A stretch of 64,000 nt of DNA from Carnobacterium maltaromaticum DSM 20342. GTDB taxonomy: Bacteria > Bacillota > Bacilli > Lactobacillales > Carnobacteriaceae. A program made the position numbers and the translations under genes. The notes beneath the pieces were generated by a model that had not been told where the DNA came from, did no database searches, and worked only from the letters and a program-made list of their open reading frames with translations. Each line of letters opens with the position of its first letter. Position 1 is the first letter of the stretch. The DNA lies in the NCBI RefSeq assembly GCF_000744945.1, contig NZ_JQMX01000001.1, positions 124,001 through 188,000 on the forward strand, read 5' to 3'. Below, in pieces: positions 44,038 through 53,887 of the stretch.

Positions 44038-45098
44038 TATTTTTTCTTTTTATTGTGACGAGAAGAACGAGATGGAAGCGAGTCGAAAATGGATAACTCT
44101 TCTTCTTCAATCGGAGCCGCTTCATTATTGATATCACTAAATACTTGGCTTAGTGCATCGAATTCATGCAAGGCTTCTTCAGCTGTTAAATGTTCAGTTG
44201 GAATTGTTGGTTCAACAATAACAGAATCAGAGTGTTCTAAATCTGAAAATGTTTCATCAGCAAGAGTCTCCGTTAAATCATCAAAAATAGCAGGTTCTAC
44301 TTCAATAAATGGTGGAATCGATTCAATCACAATGATGTCTTCTTCTTCGTCATCAAGTTCTTTTTCTTCCAAAGGCAATTCTTCTGTTTCCTCAGGAAGT
44401 GAATTTTCTTCTAAATCAGCCTCTTTAACCTCAAGTTCAGGATAATTTATTTCTTCATTATCTAATTCCTGAGTTTTGTTAAATTCTTGGAAATCAGGAA
44501 AACTAGCGATTTCTTCAGGTTCATCTTCAGAAAATTCTGGTTCATCGATGATTTTTTTAGATAAATCGAGTTCTTGATACTCAGCTTCTAATTCTTCATC
44601 AGATAAATAGTCCTCGCTTAAAACGACTGTTTCTAAAGGTTGATCAATTGAGACAGGTTCTTTAGCATCCCATTGCAACGTGATCGTAACAGTTTTTGTT
44701 CGAAGATTGATTTCTGATAAAGCTTCAGCATACAATTCTTGCAACATTTGCATCTGTTCTGCTAGGAATCCAGCTTCTAAACTAAAATTAGGGTTGTGTT
44801 GTTCCATCCTTTTAGTGACAGTGGGTCCAGTCAAGGTAAATAATTTTTGGTGTTTTTTTTCTTTAATTAAAACTAAATCACCAAAACAGGCTTTTTTATA
44901 AAATAGTACTAAATCAGAATAATTTGCAACTGGATATTGACGAGCTAATTCTTTTCCAGCCCAGTATAAAATTTCGTTCGTTTCTTTCCCTAGTAGATTA
45001 GGTATGAGACTATCACGAATTAACTCATACCCAAACATGGAGATAGAGCCTGTTAAGTTTTCTAAATCAATTGGTTTTGCTTGTTCTTCATTTTTCAT
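44037..45098 (-). CDS. YslB-family (DUF2507) protein with long acidic extension
   Basis: Residues 1-150 match the YslB/DUF2507 family (GSISMFGYELIRDSLIPNLL, then a conserved central part ending in TVTITLQWD), small proteins usually about 150 residues long. Here a further 200 residues follow, made mostly of E, D, L, P and S, and ending in a basic RHNKKKK tail. The extension has no recognised fold and is probably disordered. The gene lies divergently upstream of murI, the place yslB also has near racE in Bacillus. Function is unknown; a wall or division role has been suggested by context only. Confidence 0.8.
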   Translation of the reverse strand: MKNEEQAKPIDLENLTGSISMFGYELIRDSLIPNLLGKETNEILYWAGKELARQYPVANYSDLVLFYKKACFGDLVLIKEKKHQKLFTLTGPTVTKRMEQHNPNFSLEAGFLAEQMQMLQELYAEALSEINLRTKTVTITLQWDAKEPVSIDQPLETVVLSEDYLSDEELEAEYQELDLSKKIIDEPEFSEDEPEEIASFPDFQEFNKTQELDNEEINYPELEVKEADLEENSLPEETEELPLEEKELDDEEEDIIVIESIPPFIEVEPAIFDDLTETLADETFSDLEHSDSVIVEPTIPTEHLTAEEALHEFDALSQVFSDINNEAAPIEEEELSIFDSLPSRSSRHNKKKK

Positions 45099-45310
45099 TC
45101 AAGTCACCTCATTTTGTCTTCTTTTCTATTATAACGTGAAACGCTTAGGAAGCCTATCTTTTTTAATTTCCTTAATAAAATCTAAAGACAATTTAGTAAG
45201 AAAAATGTAAAAGATTGACCTAGGACTTGAATTTTGGTTGAAAAAAAGCGAAAATAGAACTAGTATCAAATTAGTGATCATTAAATGAATTTAAAAAATG
45301 AGGGTAGTTT

Positions 45311-46123
45311 ATGGAAAAACAAGCAATCGGCTTTATTGATTCTGGAGTAGGCGGTCTAACAGTTGTTAAAGAAGCGATGCGTCAACTACCAAATGAATCT
45401 ATTTATTATGTTGGGGATACCGCACGTTGTCCATATGGTCCGAGACCAGAAGCACAGGTTCGTCAATTTACGTGGGAAATGACTCATTTTTTATTAGATA
45501 AAGATATAAAAATGCTAGTGATTGCCTGCAATACAGCAACTGCAGCAGCACTAGAAGATATTAAAAAGAAATTGGCAATTCCTGTTATTGGAGTGATTTT
45601 ACCAGGAAGTCGAGCAGCTATTAAAGCGACGAATACGAATGCAATTGGGGTAATTGGAACAGCAGGGACAGTCAAGAGTGATATGTATCGTCAAATGATT
45701 CGCTCGAAGGATCGTTTGGCACAAGTATCTAGTTTAGCTTGTCCAAAGTTTGTTCCTATTGTTGAAAGTCATAAATACAATAGTGCCATTGCCAAAAAAG
45801 TTGTGGCAGAAACGTTAAAACCTATGCAGAAACAGGGAGTAGATACTTTGATTTTAGGGTGTACCCATTACCCTCTACTACGTCCAATTATTCAAAACGT
45901 GATGGGTTCTAAAGTCACATTGATTGATTCTGGAGCAGAGACGGTTAGTGAAGTTAGTACAATTTTAGACTATTTTGCAATTGCGGAAGATAGTAAAAGT
46001 AAGCTAGTTTCAGAACGTCATTTTTATACGACAGGTTCGGCACAGATGTTCAAAGAAATCGGTTCAGAATGGCTTAATTTACCTGATATGCAAGTCGAAC
46101 AAATCAAACTTGGCAATGACTAA
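45311..46123 (+). CDS. murI: Glutamate racemase
   Basis: A 270-residue cofactor-independent racemase that makes D-glutamate for peptidoglycan. It shows the N-terminal [17 protein letters not shown], the two catalytic cysteines in ACNTATAAA and LGCTHYPLL, and [13 protein letters not shown]. First gene of the murI-rph/rdgB-phosphodiesterase operon. AGGGTAG precedes the ATG. Confidence 0.97.
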   Translation: MEKQAIGFIDSGVGGLTVVKEAMRQLPNESIYYVGDTARCPYGPRPEAQVRQFTWEMTHFLLDKDIKMLVIACNTATAAALEDIKKKLAIPVIGVILPGSRAAIKATNTNAIGVIGTAGTVKSDMYRQMIRSKDRLAQVSSLACPKFVPIVESHKYNSAIAKKVVAETLKPMQKQGVDTLILGCTHYPLLRPIIQNVMGSKVTLIDSGAETVSEVSTILDYFAIAEDSKSKLVSERHFYTTGSAQMFKEIGSEWLNLPDMQVEQIKLGND

Positions 46124-46145
46124 AACGAAAAGAGGAGTCAATGAA

Positions 46146-47504
46146 ATGCGCAGTGATGGAAGAGAGTATGACGAAGGTCGTAAAGTAACAATTGAAACCA
46201 ATTATTTAAAACATCCAGAAGGGTCCGTTTTAATTTCAGTAGGGGACACCAAGGTAATTTGTAATGCAACTCTTGAAACCAGAGTACCGCCTTTTATGCG
46301 TGGTGAAGGTCGTGGTTGGGTAAATGCTGAGTATAGCATGTTGCCTCGAGCTACGGAGTCTAGATCTATTCGTGAATCGGCCAAAGGCAAGGTTAAAGGG
46401 AGAACAATGGAAATTCAACGTCTCATTGCTCGCTCATTACGCTCTGTTGTTGATTTAGAAGTATTAGGTGAGCGTTCGATTACAGTTGATTGTGATGTTA
46501 TCCAAGCTGATGGTGGCACAAGAACGGCTAGTATTACTGGTGCATTCGTGGCACTAAAATTAGCGATTCAAACCTTGCTAGACTCAGGTGAATTAACACA
46601 AGACCCAATTAAAGAAAATTTGGCGGCAATTAGTGTTGGAATACTTCCATCAGGTGAGGCTGTTTTAGATTTGAACTATCCAGAAGATAGCTCGGCTTTA
46701 GTTGATATGAATCTAGTTATGACAGCTTCTGGACGGTTTGTTGAAATTCAAGGAACAGGGGAAGAAGCGACTTTTTCGGCTGAAGAACTAAACCAGATGC
46801 TAGCATTAGGGAAAAATGGAATTGCCACTTTGATTGAACTTCAAAATAGTGTGATCAAGGATACTGCTTCACCAGTAAAGCGACATGCAGAAATTCCAAC
46901 CAATGAAATTTTAGTTGCAACGAATAATCCTGGAAAAGCACGGGAATTTGAAGCCTTATTTGCCAAAAAAGGCTGGCAAGTCAAAACATTATTAGACTAC
47001 CCTGAAATTCCTGAAGTTGAAGAAACTGGAACAACGTTTGCTGAAAATGCCTTGTTGAAAGCTGAAACAATTGCGAAGAAACTAAATATGCTTGTTTTAG
47101 CAGATGATTCTGGGTTGAAAGTAGACGCACTTGATGGGCAACCGGGAGTGTATTCCGCACGGTTTGCTGGTGAACCTAAAAGTGATGCAGCAAACAATGC
47201 AAAGTTACTTCATGAACTGAGTTCAACAAAACCAGAAGATAAGACAGCACAATTTCATTGCACACTGGCATTAGCGATGCCTGGTAAAGAAAGTCTGGTT
47301 GTATCTGGCGAAGTAGCGGGCTTAATTATCGCTATACCTCGTGGGGAAAACGGATTTGGTTATGATCCATTGTTCTATTTGCCAGAAAAAGAAAAAACAA
47401 TGGCAGAGCTTACGAGTGATGAAAAAAATAAACTAAGCCATCGGGCGATAGCTTTACAGAATTTAAAAAAAGTTTGGGATACTTGGATTGAAACAAAAGA
47501 ATAA
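46146..47504 (+). CDS. Fused RNase PH and XTP/dITP pyrophosphatase
   Basis: One 452-residue polypeptide joins two enzymes. Residues 1-240 are RNase PH, which trims tRNA 3' ends with phosphate ([20 protein letters not shown], then [17 protein letters not shown]). Residues about 253-452 are a RdgB/HAM1 nucleotide pyrophosphatase that removes deaminated purine triphosphates ([47 protein letters not shown]). A linker [14 protein letters not shown] lies between. The two are separate adjacent genes in Bacillus (rph-ysnA); fusions are known in some Lactobacillales. ATG 46146 is chosen behind AGAGGAG. Confidence 0.95.
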   Translation: MRSDGREYDEGRKVTIETNYLKHPEGSVLISVGDTKVICNATLETRVPPFMRGEGRGWVNAEYSMLPRATESRSIRESAKGKVKGRTMEIQRLIARSLRSVVDLEVLGERSITVDCDVIQADGGTRTASITGAFVALKLAIQTLLDSGELTQDPIKENLAAISVGILPSGEAVLDLNYPEDSSALVDMNLVMTASGRFVEIQGTGEEATFSAEELNQMLALGKNGIATLIELQNSVIKDTASPVKRHAEIPTNEILVATNNPGKAREFEALFAKKGWQVKTLLDYPEIPEVEETGTTFAENALLKAETIAKKLNMLVLADDSGLKVDALDGQPGVYSARFAGEPKSDAANNAKLLHELSSTKPEDKTAQFHCTLALAMPGKESLVVSGEVAGLIIAIPRGENGFGYDPLFYLPEKEKTMAELTSDEKNKLSHRAIALQNLKKVWDTWIETKE

Positions 47505-47519
47505 AACGAGGTGAAATAA

Positions 47520-48035
47520 ATGAAAGTTTTAGTTGTCAGTGACAATCATGGAGATCGTGATGTATTGGTTGATTTAATTAACACTTATGAAGGTAAAGTA
47601 GATAGATTTTTTCATTGTGGTGATTCAGAATTAGAAGCAACAGATTCAGTTTGGGATACAATGCTTACCGTTCGAGGAAATTGTGATTATGATTCAGCAT
47701 ATCCCGATACGAGAGTAACAAAAGTTGGATCCGAAACAATTTTACAAGTTCATGGACATTTACATGATGTCAAATTTACAATGAACACCTTATTGTATAC
47801 AGCTAAGGAAGTTGGAGCTAATTTTGCTTTCTTTGGGCACACCCACGAACTAGCTGTAGAATATGTCGATGGTATTTTGTTTTTAAATCCAGGGAGTATT
47901 CGCTTACCTAGAGGGCAATATGCGAGTATCAAAACGTATGCGATTGTTGAGACAACTCCAGAAGAAATTGATGTTACCTATTATGACCCAACCCATAAAC
48001 CTGTTGGCGGACTTAATTTTAAATTTAACCGTTAA
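47520..48035 (+). CDS. YfcE/YsnB-type metallophosphoesterase
   Basis: A 171-residue calcineurin-like phosphoesterase with metal motifs D-N-H (VVSDNHGD), GD (FHCGDSE), GN (VRGNCD), GH (VHGHLHD) and FFGHTHE. Relatives hydrolyse phosphodiesters in vitro; the natural substrate is not settled. It follows the rph-rdgB fusion after 15 bases, as ysnB follows ysnA in Bacillus. Confidence 0.92.
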   Translation: MKVLVVSDNHGDRDVLVDLINTYEGKVDRFFHCGDSELEATDSVWDTMLTVRGNCDYDSAYPDTRVTKVGSETILQVHGHLHDVKFTMNTLLYTAKEVGANFAFFGHTHELAVEYVDGILFLNPGSIRLPRGQYASIKTYAIVETTPEEIDVTYYDPTHKPVGGLNFKFNR

Positions 48036-48038
48036 ACC

Positions 48039-48093
48039 ATACGAATTTCTAAAACAAGCTAAGAAACTTGTTTTAGAAATTCGTATTTTTTTT
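48039..48093 (+). terminator. Terminator of the murI operon
   Basis: A perfect 20-bp stem (ATACGAATTTCTAAAACAAG with its complement) and 8-base loop, then T7. Confidence 0.95.
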
Positions 48094-48263
48094 GTGCAGA
48101 AAAACAAATACAATCTAAAAAACTATGGTATGTCCTTAAAAAACTATAAAATGTTTATATAGAAAACCCTTTACGTTTGTTATGCTAAATAAGGTAAGGA
48201 ATAAAATGAAAGGAGACCGTGTTGCATTAAGTTGAAAATTAACATAAAAAGGAGAGTTGCATT

Positions 48264-51200
48264 TTGTCTATTAAAAAATCAATTTTACGTTCACTTATAA
48301 CTGTAAGCGCTTTATGTTCTTTAGCTATTATACTACCTTTAGAAGAATCTGTGACAGCTGTTGGAACTTCACAAGAGAGCCCTACTGAGGTAGCAAGCAC
48401 GAGTATTCCTGAAATAAAAGAAGCACCATATGCTTCACATTTTTTCCCAAAAGAGCTATTGAAGTGGTCACCGGAGACAGATGCTAATGCTAGTCACAAT
48501 AGATCAAATGTACCTTTAGCAAAACGGGTGCAAGGATCGAAAACAAATCAAGATCAAAGTACGGAAGCAAAGGTAGTTTCATTGGCTATTACAAATCGAA
48601 ACACCAGTGGAACACCCTCACAAGGAAGTTCAGATAAAGCCGTTTATAACTTTAGCTATTGGCAATATATTGACACGATGGTTGCTTGGGCGGGGTCCGC
48701 AGGTGAAGGCATTATCGTTCCACCAAGTGGGGATGTTATTGACTCTGCTCATCGCAATGGAGTTCCAGTTTTAGGAACGGTCTTTTTTCCACCGGCAGCT
48801 TATGGTGGAAAGTCAGAATGGGTGCAACAATTTGTTGAAAAAGATGAAAATGGTCGTTTTATTGTAGCAGACAAATTATTAGAATTAGCTGATTATTATG
48901 GTTTTGATGGTTGGTTTATTAATCAAGAAACTCAAACAGATCCAGCAACAGCAAAATCTATGAAAGAATTACTCCTTTATTTACAAGAGCATAAAAAAGC
49001 CGAAATGGATATCATGTGGTACGACTCGATGTTAGAAAACGGGTCTATTTCATGGCAAGGAGCATTAAATGATAAAAATTCAGCTTACTTTCAAACAGGC
49101 GATACACGCGTTTCAGATACAATGTTTTTAGATTTTAATTGGAAAAACACATTGAGCAAAATTTCTAAGTCAGCTGAAGCTGCCAAGGATTTGAATCGTT
49201 CGCCTTATGATTTGTTTGCGGGAATCGATGTTCAAGCACAAGGTTTTAATTCTAGACCTAAGCCGAGTGCGATTGTTGAAAATGGCAAACCTATCGTATC
49301 ACTGGGATTATATTGCCCAGATTGGACACTGCGTGATGGTGCCAATTATGATGTAACAAAATATTGGCAAAACGAAGAAAAATTTTGGGTAAATGCAGCT
49401 GGAGATCCGCGAGATACAACTTTAGGTGCTAATGAATGGCAAGGTATTTCTCGTTATTTTGTTGAAAAATCCCCAGTTACAAGTTTACCTTTTGTTACGA
49501 ATTTTAATGTCGGAAATGGAGATAATGTTTATCAAAATGGTGAATTAGTCAAAGAGGGAACATTTAATAATCGGAGTTTGCAAGATATTATGCCAACTTA
49601 TCGCTGGATTGTTGCAAATGAAGGCAATCAATTAATGCCCTCAGTTGATTATAGTACAGCTTATAATGGCGGCTCATCAATTGCTTTAACAGGATCTACA
49701 ACAGTAGGTGGCACTTCAACAGTTAAACTGTATAAGAGCGAATTGGCATTGACTGGGAAAGAAAGTGGAACGATTCTTTATCAAGGAGAAGCGGAATTAG
49801 AATTGGTTTTAGGTTTTAAAGATAAACCAGAGGAAATGGTGTCATTAGTTGGAGAAACAACAACCGTTGGAGACTGGAAAAAAGTTGAAGTTGCGCTGGA
49901 TGCTTATCAAAATAAAACAGTGGATACGATTTCTGTAAAAGTAAAAGGAACGACAGCGAATCCATCTACCAAAATAGCGCTTGGACAAATCGCTATTGCT
50001 GAAAATAAAACTTCATTGGTTAGCCCAGTTAAAAATGTTACGATTTCAGGGCAAAGCATTGAAGAGGATCTTTTTGCTAATTTACGCTTAAACTGGGAAT
50101 CAGCAGCTGAAAATACAACTAACTATAGAATCTACAGGGTGGATCAAGCTGGCGCAAGACATTATGAAGGCACGAGTGGCAATCAATCGTATTATGTTAG
50201 TGGTCAAAAACGTCCAGCTGATAATATCTTACGCTATCAAATTGTTCCAGTTGATAATCAACAAAATGAATATAGTGAACAAGCGGGTGAGATTGAATTT
50301 AATTTTCCTGAATTACAGGCACCGTTAGCTAATTTTTCTGCCAGTAAATCATTTATTAAAGTAGGCGAAGAAATTACGTTAACGAGTCACTCAGCTCTAT
50401 CAGCGGAGAAATTAGAATGGTTAATTGAAGGTGGGACACCTGAAAATGCTGAGGGAGAAACAGTGAAAACTAGTTTTTCGAAGGCAGGAACTTATACGGT
50501 TCGTCTAACTGCAAGTAACCAAGCAGGAGCCAATGAAGCAATCAAAGAAAATTATATTACGGTTTACGATGAGACATTTACTGAACCATTGGTAAACTTA
50601 TCTCTAAGTGCTGTAGATACCGACTCATCTGGTTATACAAATCAAAATGAAACGCCTATGCAAGCCTTAGATGGTGACTTATTAACGAAGTGGTGTGATA
50701 ATGCGAATGATCAGCCATGGATGAGCGTCGATTTAGGACGAGAAGTTTCGCTAACCAGTTTTAAACTTTTTCATGCAGAAGCCGGCGGTGAAAATGCAGA
50801 ATGGAATACAAGAGATTACGAAATATTGGTAAGCCATGATAATAAAAATTGGACTCAAGTCGTTCATCAAGACAAAAATACTAAAGGCATAACCGAAGAT
50901 TCAATTCCCTTAACAGAAGCGCGTTATGTGAAATTGAAATTAAATAAAGCGGAGCAAACTGGTAAAGTGGCTCGAATCTATGATTTTGAAATTTTAGGAT
51001 ATGATAAAACAGGTATCGAAGTTGGCAAAAATCAAGCAGCTTTGAGCGAATTACGCTCGCTTTACTATCAAACCAATGTTAATGAGGCAGACTATACGGC
51101 AGATAGCTTTGCTAATTTAGTAGCGGCGCGTCTAGCAGTTAAAGATGTGTTAGATAAGGAAGCTCCTAACTTAGATGAGATTGAAACAACTAAACAACAA

Positions 51201-52982
51201 CTAAAAGGAGCTTTTGATTCCTTAGTAACAGTCAAAGACTCCGCTCGCTTAACTTTAGAAAATGAAATCAATGCAGCGAAAAAAATAGAGGGAACTCTTT
51301 ATACTGAAGCTAGCTTTGAACGATTTACGAGTGAAATTGAAAAAGCAGAGCTATTGCTTATACAATCTGATACTACAATCGACGCATTAGTTGTACAAAT
51401 TAAGCAACTACAAGAAGCAAAAATCAACTTAGTTTTAAAGACAGATCAGCTTGAACAAACTCGAAATGAATTGTTAAATTTGATTGTCGAAGCTAAGAAA
51501 ATTCAACCAGAAGACTACACGGCTGAAAGTTATCAAGAGTTAACTAAAAGTATCCAAACAGCAGAAGAGTTAGCTAATAATGAAGTAGCTTCATTATCAA
51601 TGCTGGAAATAGCTAAGTTTCAGCTAACCAAAACAATGAATAGTTTAGTTACTCTTGAAGCAGATAAACTAGCGAAAACCCGCCAAGAATTAGAAGAATT
51701 TTTACAATCTATCGAGCTGTTAAATACCGATAATTATACTCCAGAAAGTTTGGCTATCTTGTTTGAAAACATAAAAATAGCCAAAGAGAATTTGCAAAAA
51801 AATGAGTTAACTGTAGAGATGATTCAAGCAGATAAGGAAAAAATATCCCAATCATTAGCTGAGTTAGTTCCAAGTGAATCAGCAATCCTTGAAAAAGCCA
51901 TCGAGGAGTTGCAAGCCAATCAAAAAATTGCTAAAGCATTAAATGAAAAAGAATATACAGTTGCAACTTATCAAAAAGTAAAGGAAGCCCTTGAATCAGC
52001 AGAGGTTATTTTAGAGCAACCAAATGGTAAATTGCAAGATATTGAATTAAGTAATGTGACATTAATTCAGGCAATGAACAACTTGAAAACAGTTAAAGAA
52101 GAAGCGAAAGAAGTTGCACTGCAAAAGTTAATTGATTATGTACAGGCATTAGAAGCCTTAAATGAGTTGAATTACACGTCAGATTCTTTTGCGAAAGTTA
52201 CTGAGCAAATTAAGTTAGCTAAACAAGTAATAGAAAATCCAATGGTTACTTTAGAAGAATTAGAAGAAACGTTAGGAAATTTGGAAAACAGTGTTAATCA
52301 ACTTATTTCACTTGAAGAAGCAACACTAACCGAAGCACGTGAAAAACTAACAAAGTTGTTGGAAACAGCGAAAGCGATAGTTGCTAGCGACTATACTACG
52401 GACAGCTATAGTGTTTTAACGAAAGCGATGGAAGAGGCTACTGGATTATTATTTTTACGTAAGCCAGCAACTTTAGCTGAAATAGAAGGAGCACATTTAA
52501 ATCTAGCAACAGCAATTGATCAATTAGTGACACAAGAATCAGTAGATAGAAACGCTTTAAAAATTCAAATTACTGAGCTACTAACAAAAGCTAAAGAGGC
52601 CATTTCCAGTGGAAAATATAATGAATTATCTAGTCAAAAATTAGTACAAGTAGTAAATCAAGTCGAAGGAGTGGTAGCTGATCCAGTTGCTACAATCGAA
52701 AATTTGGTGGCTGCAAAAACCAATCTAACCAATGCTATCAATGAATTGGTGTTAAAAGAAGAAGTTCCAGCCGAAGTTCCAGCTACTAAACCAGAAAAAG
52801 AAACATTAATTCCAAAGGGAACAAATCCAAAAGAACAAGTAGTATCTACGGGAAATCAAGGAAAGTCTGAATTTCCTCAAACAGGTGAAGCGAATCAAAT
52901 TAATCGTGGAGCAGTGGGAATTGTTAGTTTGTTCGTTAGCTTTTTCATATTAACGAGTAAAATTTGGAAAAGAGTCGTTTAA
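48264..52982 (+). CDS. Cell-wall-anchored endo-beta-N-acetylglucosaminidase, GH85
   Basis: A 1572-residue surface enzyme starting at TTG seven bases after GGAGAG. After a signal peptide (about 1-32) comes a GH85 catalytic domain (about 110-450) with the substrate-assisted pair N220 and E222 in FINQET; GH85 enzymes cut the chitobiose core of N-glycans. A GH85-associated beta domain, an FN3-like module (about 590-680), a PKD-like module (about 690-770) and an F5/8 type C (discoidin) sugar-binding domain (about 780-915) follow. Eight helical FIVAR-like repeats of about 70 residues, each with a Y-T-x-x-S-F/Y core, form a stalk (about 925-1500). The end carries F-P-Q-T-G (1537-1541), a hydrophobic segment and a basic tail, a sortase signal. 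Confidence 0.93.
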   Translation: MSIKKSILRSLITVSALCSLAIILPLEESVTAVGTSQESPTEVASTSIPEIKEAPYASHFFPKELLKWSPETDANASHNRSNVPLAKRVQGSKTNQDQSTEAKVVSLAITNRNTSGTPSQGSSDKAVYNFSYWQYIDTMVAWAGSAGEGIIVPPSGDVIDSAHRNGVPVLGTVFFPPAAYGGKSEWVQQFVEKDENGRFIVADKLLELADYYGFDGWFINQETQTDPATAKSMKELLLYLQEHKKAEMDIMWYDSMLENGSISWQGALNDKNSAYFQTGDTRVSDTMFLDFNWKNTLSKISKSAEAAKDLNRSPYDLFAGIDVQAQGFNSRPKPSAIVENGKPIVSLGLYCPDWTLRDGANYDVTKYWQNEEKFWVNAAGDPRDTTLGANEWQGISRYFVEKSPVTSLPFVTNFNVGNGDNVYQNGELVKEGTFNNRSLQDIMPTYRWIVANEGNQLMPSVDYSTAYNGGSSIALTGSTTVGGTSTVKLYKSELALTGKESGTILYQGEAELELVLGFKDKPEEMVSLVGETTTVGDWKKVEVALDAYQNKTVDTISVKVKGTTANPSTKIALGQIAIAENKTSLVSPVKNVTISGQSIEEDLFANLRLNWESAAENTTNYRIYRVDQAGARHYEGTSGNQSYYVSGQKRPADNILRYQIVPVDNQQNEYSEQAGEIEFNFPELQAPLANFSASKSFIKVGEEITLTSHSALSAEKLEWLIEGGTPENAEGETVKTSFSKAGTYTVRLTASNQAGANEAIKENYITVYDETFTEPLVNLSLSAVDTDSSGYTNQNETPMQALDGDLLTKWCDNANDQPWMSVDLGREVSLTSFKLFHAEAGGENAEWNTRDYEILVSHDNKNWTQVVHQDKNTKGITEDSIPLTEARYVKLKLNKAEQTGKVARIYDFEILGYDKTGIEVGKNQAALSELRSLYYQTNVNEADYTADSFANLVAARLAVKDVLDKEAPNLDEIETTKQQLKGAFDSLVTVKDSARLTLENEINAAKKIEGTLYTEASFERFTSEIEKAELLLIQSDTTIDALVVQIKQLQEAKINLVLKTDQLEQTRNELLNLIVEAKKIQPEDYTAESYQELTKSIQTAEELANNEVASLSMLEIAKFQLTKTMNSLVTLEADKLAKTRQELEEFLQSIELLNTDNYTPESLAILFENIKIAKENLQKNELTVEMIQADKEKISQSLAELVPSESAILEKAIEELQANQKIAKALNEKEYTVATYQKVKEALESAEVILEQPNGKLQDIELSNVTLIQAMNNLKTVKEEAKEVALQKLIDYVQALEALNELNYTSDSFAKVTEQIKLAKQVIENPMVTLEELEETLGNLENSVNQLISLEEATLTEAREKLTKLLETAKAIVASDYTTDSYSVLTKAMEEATGLLFLRKPATLAEIEGAHLNLATAIDQLVTQESVDRNALKIQITELLTKAKEAISSGKYNELSSQKLVQVVNQVEGVVADPVATIENLVAAKTNLTNAINELVLKEEVPAEVPATKPEKETLIPKGTNPKEQVVSTGNQGKSEFPQTGEANQINRGAVGIVSLFVSFFILTSKIWKRVV

Positions 52983-52993
52983 TTTTTTTAATG

Positions 52994-53036
52994 AAAGCAG
53001 TGTAATTAAGACAATAGAACTTGATTGCACTGCTTT
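52994..53036 (+). terminator. Terminator of the GH85 gene
   Basis: AAAGCAGTG pairs with CACTGCTTT over an extended imperfect loop. Confidence 0.65.
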
Positions 53037-53180
53037 ATATTTATTATAAATGATCGTTACATAGTTAAAGCCAATAAAAATCATTAAACTTTTATTAAAA
53101 TGAAATTTTTAGTATATTTAACTACTTTTTTTCTAAAAGATAACGTAAAATAGAGAAGTGGTAGAATTACTGAACCAATG

Positions 53181-53866
53181 AGCTCCTTGGAGTAAAGAGG
53201 TTATTTCGAGGTGGAAAAGAACGCCACATTAAATTTCTCTATTTTTCATTCAATGCGAGCGAGATTAACAAGCTTTTTAATGGGCCTGCTCATCGAGAAA
53301 AAGATAAAAATTCGAAATGGTAGAAAACGCCATATCAATTTTTCCTATTTTCTTGCCGGAGTTAACCGGCTTAACGAGCTTTTTATCAGGCTAGCTTTCA
53401 TGAGCCAGTCCTTCGAGAAAAAGATAAAAATTCGAGATGGCAAAAAGCGCCATATCAATTTTTCTTATTTTCTTGCCAGGCCTAACCGGCTCAACGAGCT
53501 TTTTATCAGGCTAGCTCTTATGAGCCAGTCCTTCGAGAAAAAGATAAAAATTCGAGATGGCAAAAAGCGCCATATCAATTTTTCCTATTTTCTTGCCAGG
53601 CCTAACCGGCTCAACGAGCTTTTTATCAGGCTAGCTCTTATGAGCCAGTCCTTCGAGAAAAAGATAAAAATTCGAGATGGCAAAAAGCGCCATATCAATT
53701 TTTCCTATTTTCTTGCCAGGCCTAACCGGCTCAACGAGCTTTTTATCAGGCTAGCTCTTATGAGTCAGCCTCTCGGAAAAAAGATGTAATTTCGAGGTGG
53801 CAAAAAGCGCCACATCAAATTCCCCTATTTTTCTGCCGAGGGTAGACAAACTCAACGAGCTTTTTA
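53181..53866 (+). repeat. Palindromic leader repeat, locus 4: tandem array of six units
   Basis: Units follow with an exact 120-bp period at 53281, 53401, 53521, 53641 and 53761; the three at 53401, 53521 and 53641 are almost identical, the outer ones diverged, and a more decayed unit lies at 53181-53275. Each holds arms AGCTCTTATGAGCC and GGCTCAACGAGCT and an apex GATGGC-AAAAAGC-GCCATATC (GGTGGC with GCCACATC in the last unit). Because 120 is divisible by 3, a 192-codon frame runs through, but it codes only for the repeat. The final CTTTTTAT is four bases before AGGAGG of the CBS gene. Confidence 0.9.
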
Positions 53867-53887
53867 TATAAGGAGGAACAGTCAGAC

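Noticed and set aside
44089..44445. A serine-rich 118-codon open frame opposite the yslB-like gene
   Set aside because: Antisense to acidic codons (GAA/GAT read backwards as TTC/ATC and neighbours); no ribosome binding site.
53211..53789. A 192-codon open frame with repeated RLNELFIRLALMSQ blocks
   Set aside because: It is made only of the 120-bp palindromic repeat, whose period is a multiple of three; it has no ribosome binding site, and the same DNA occurs at other loci out of frame and with compensatory stem changes.
53281..53860. Possible CRISPR array, because of regular near-identical repeats
   Set aside because: Units are 120 bp with no unique spacers between them, and no cas genes are present.
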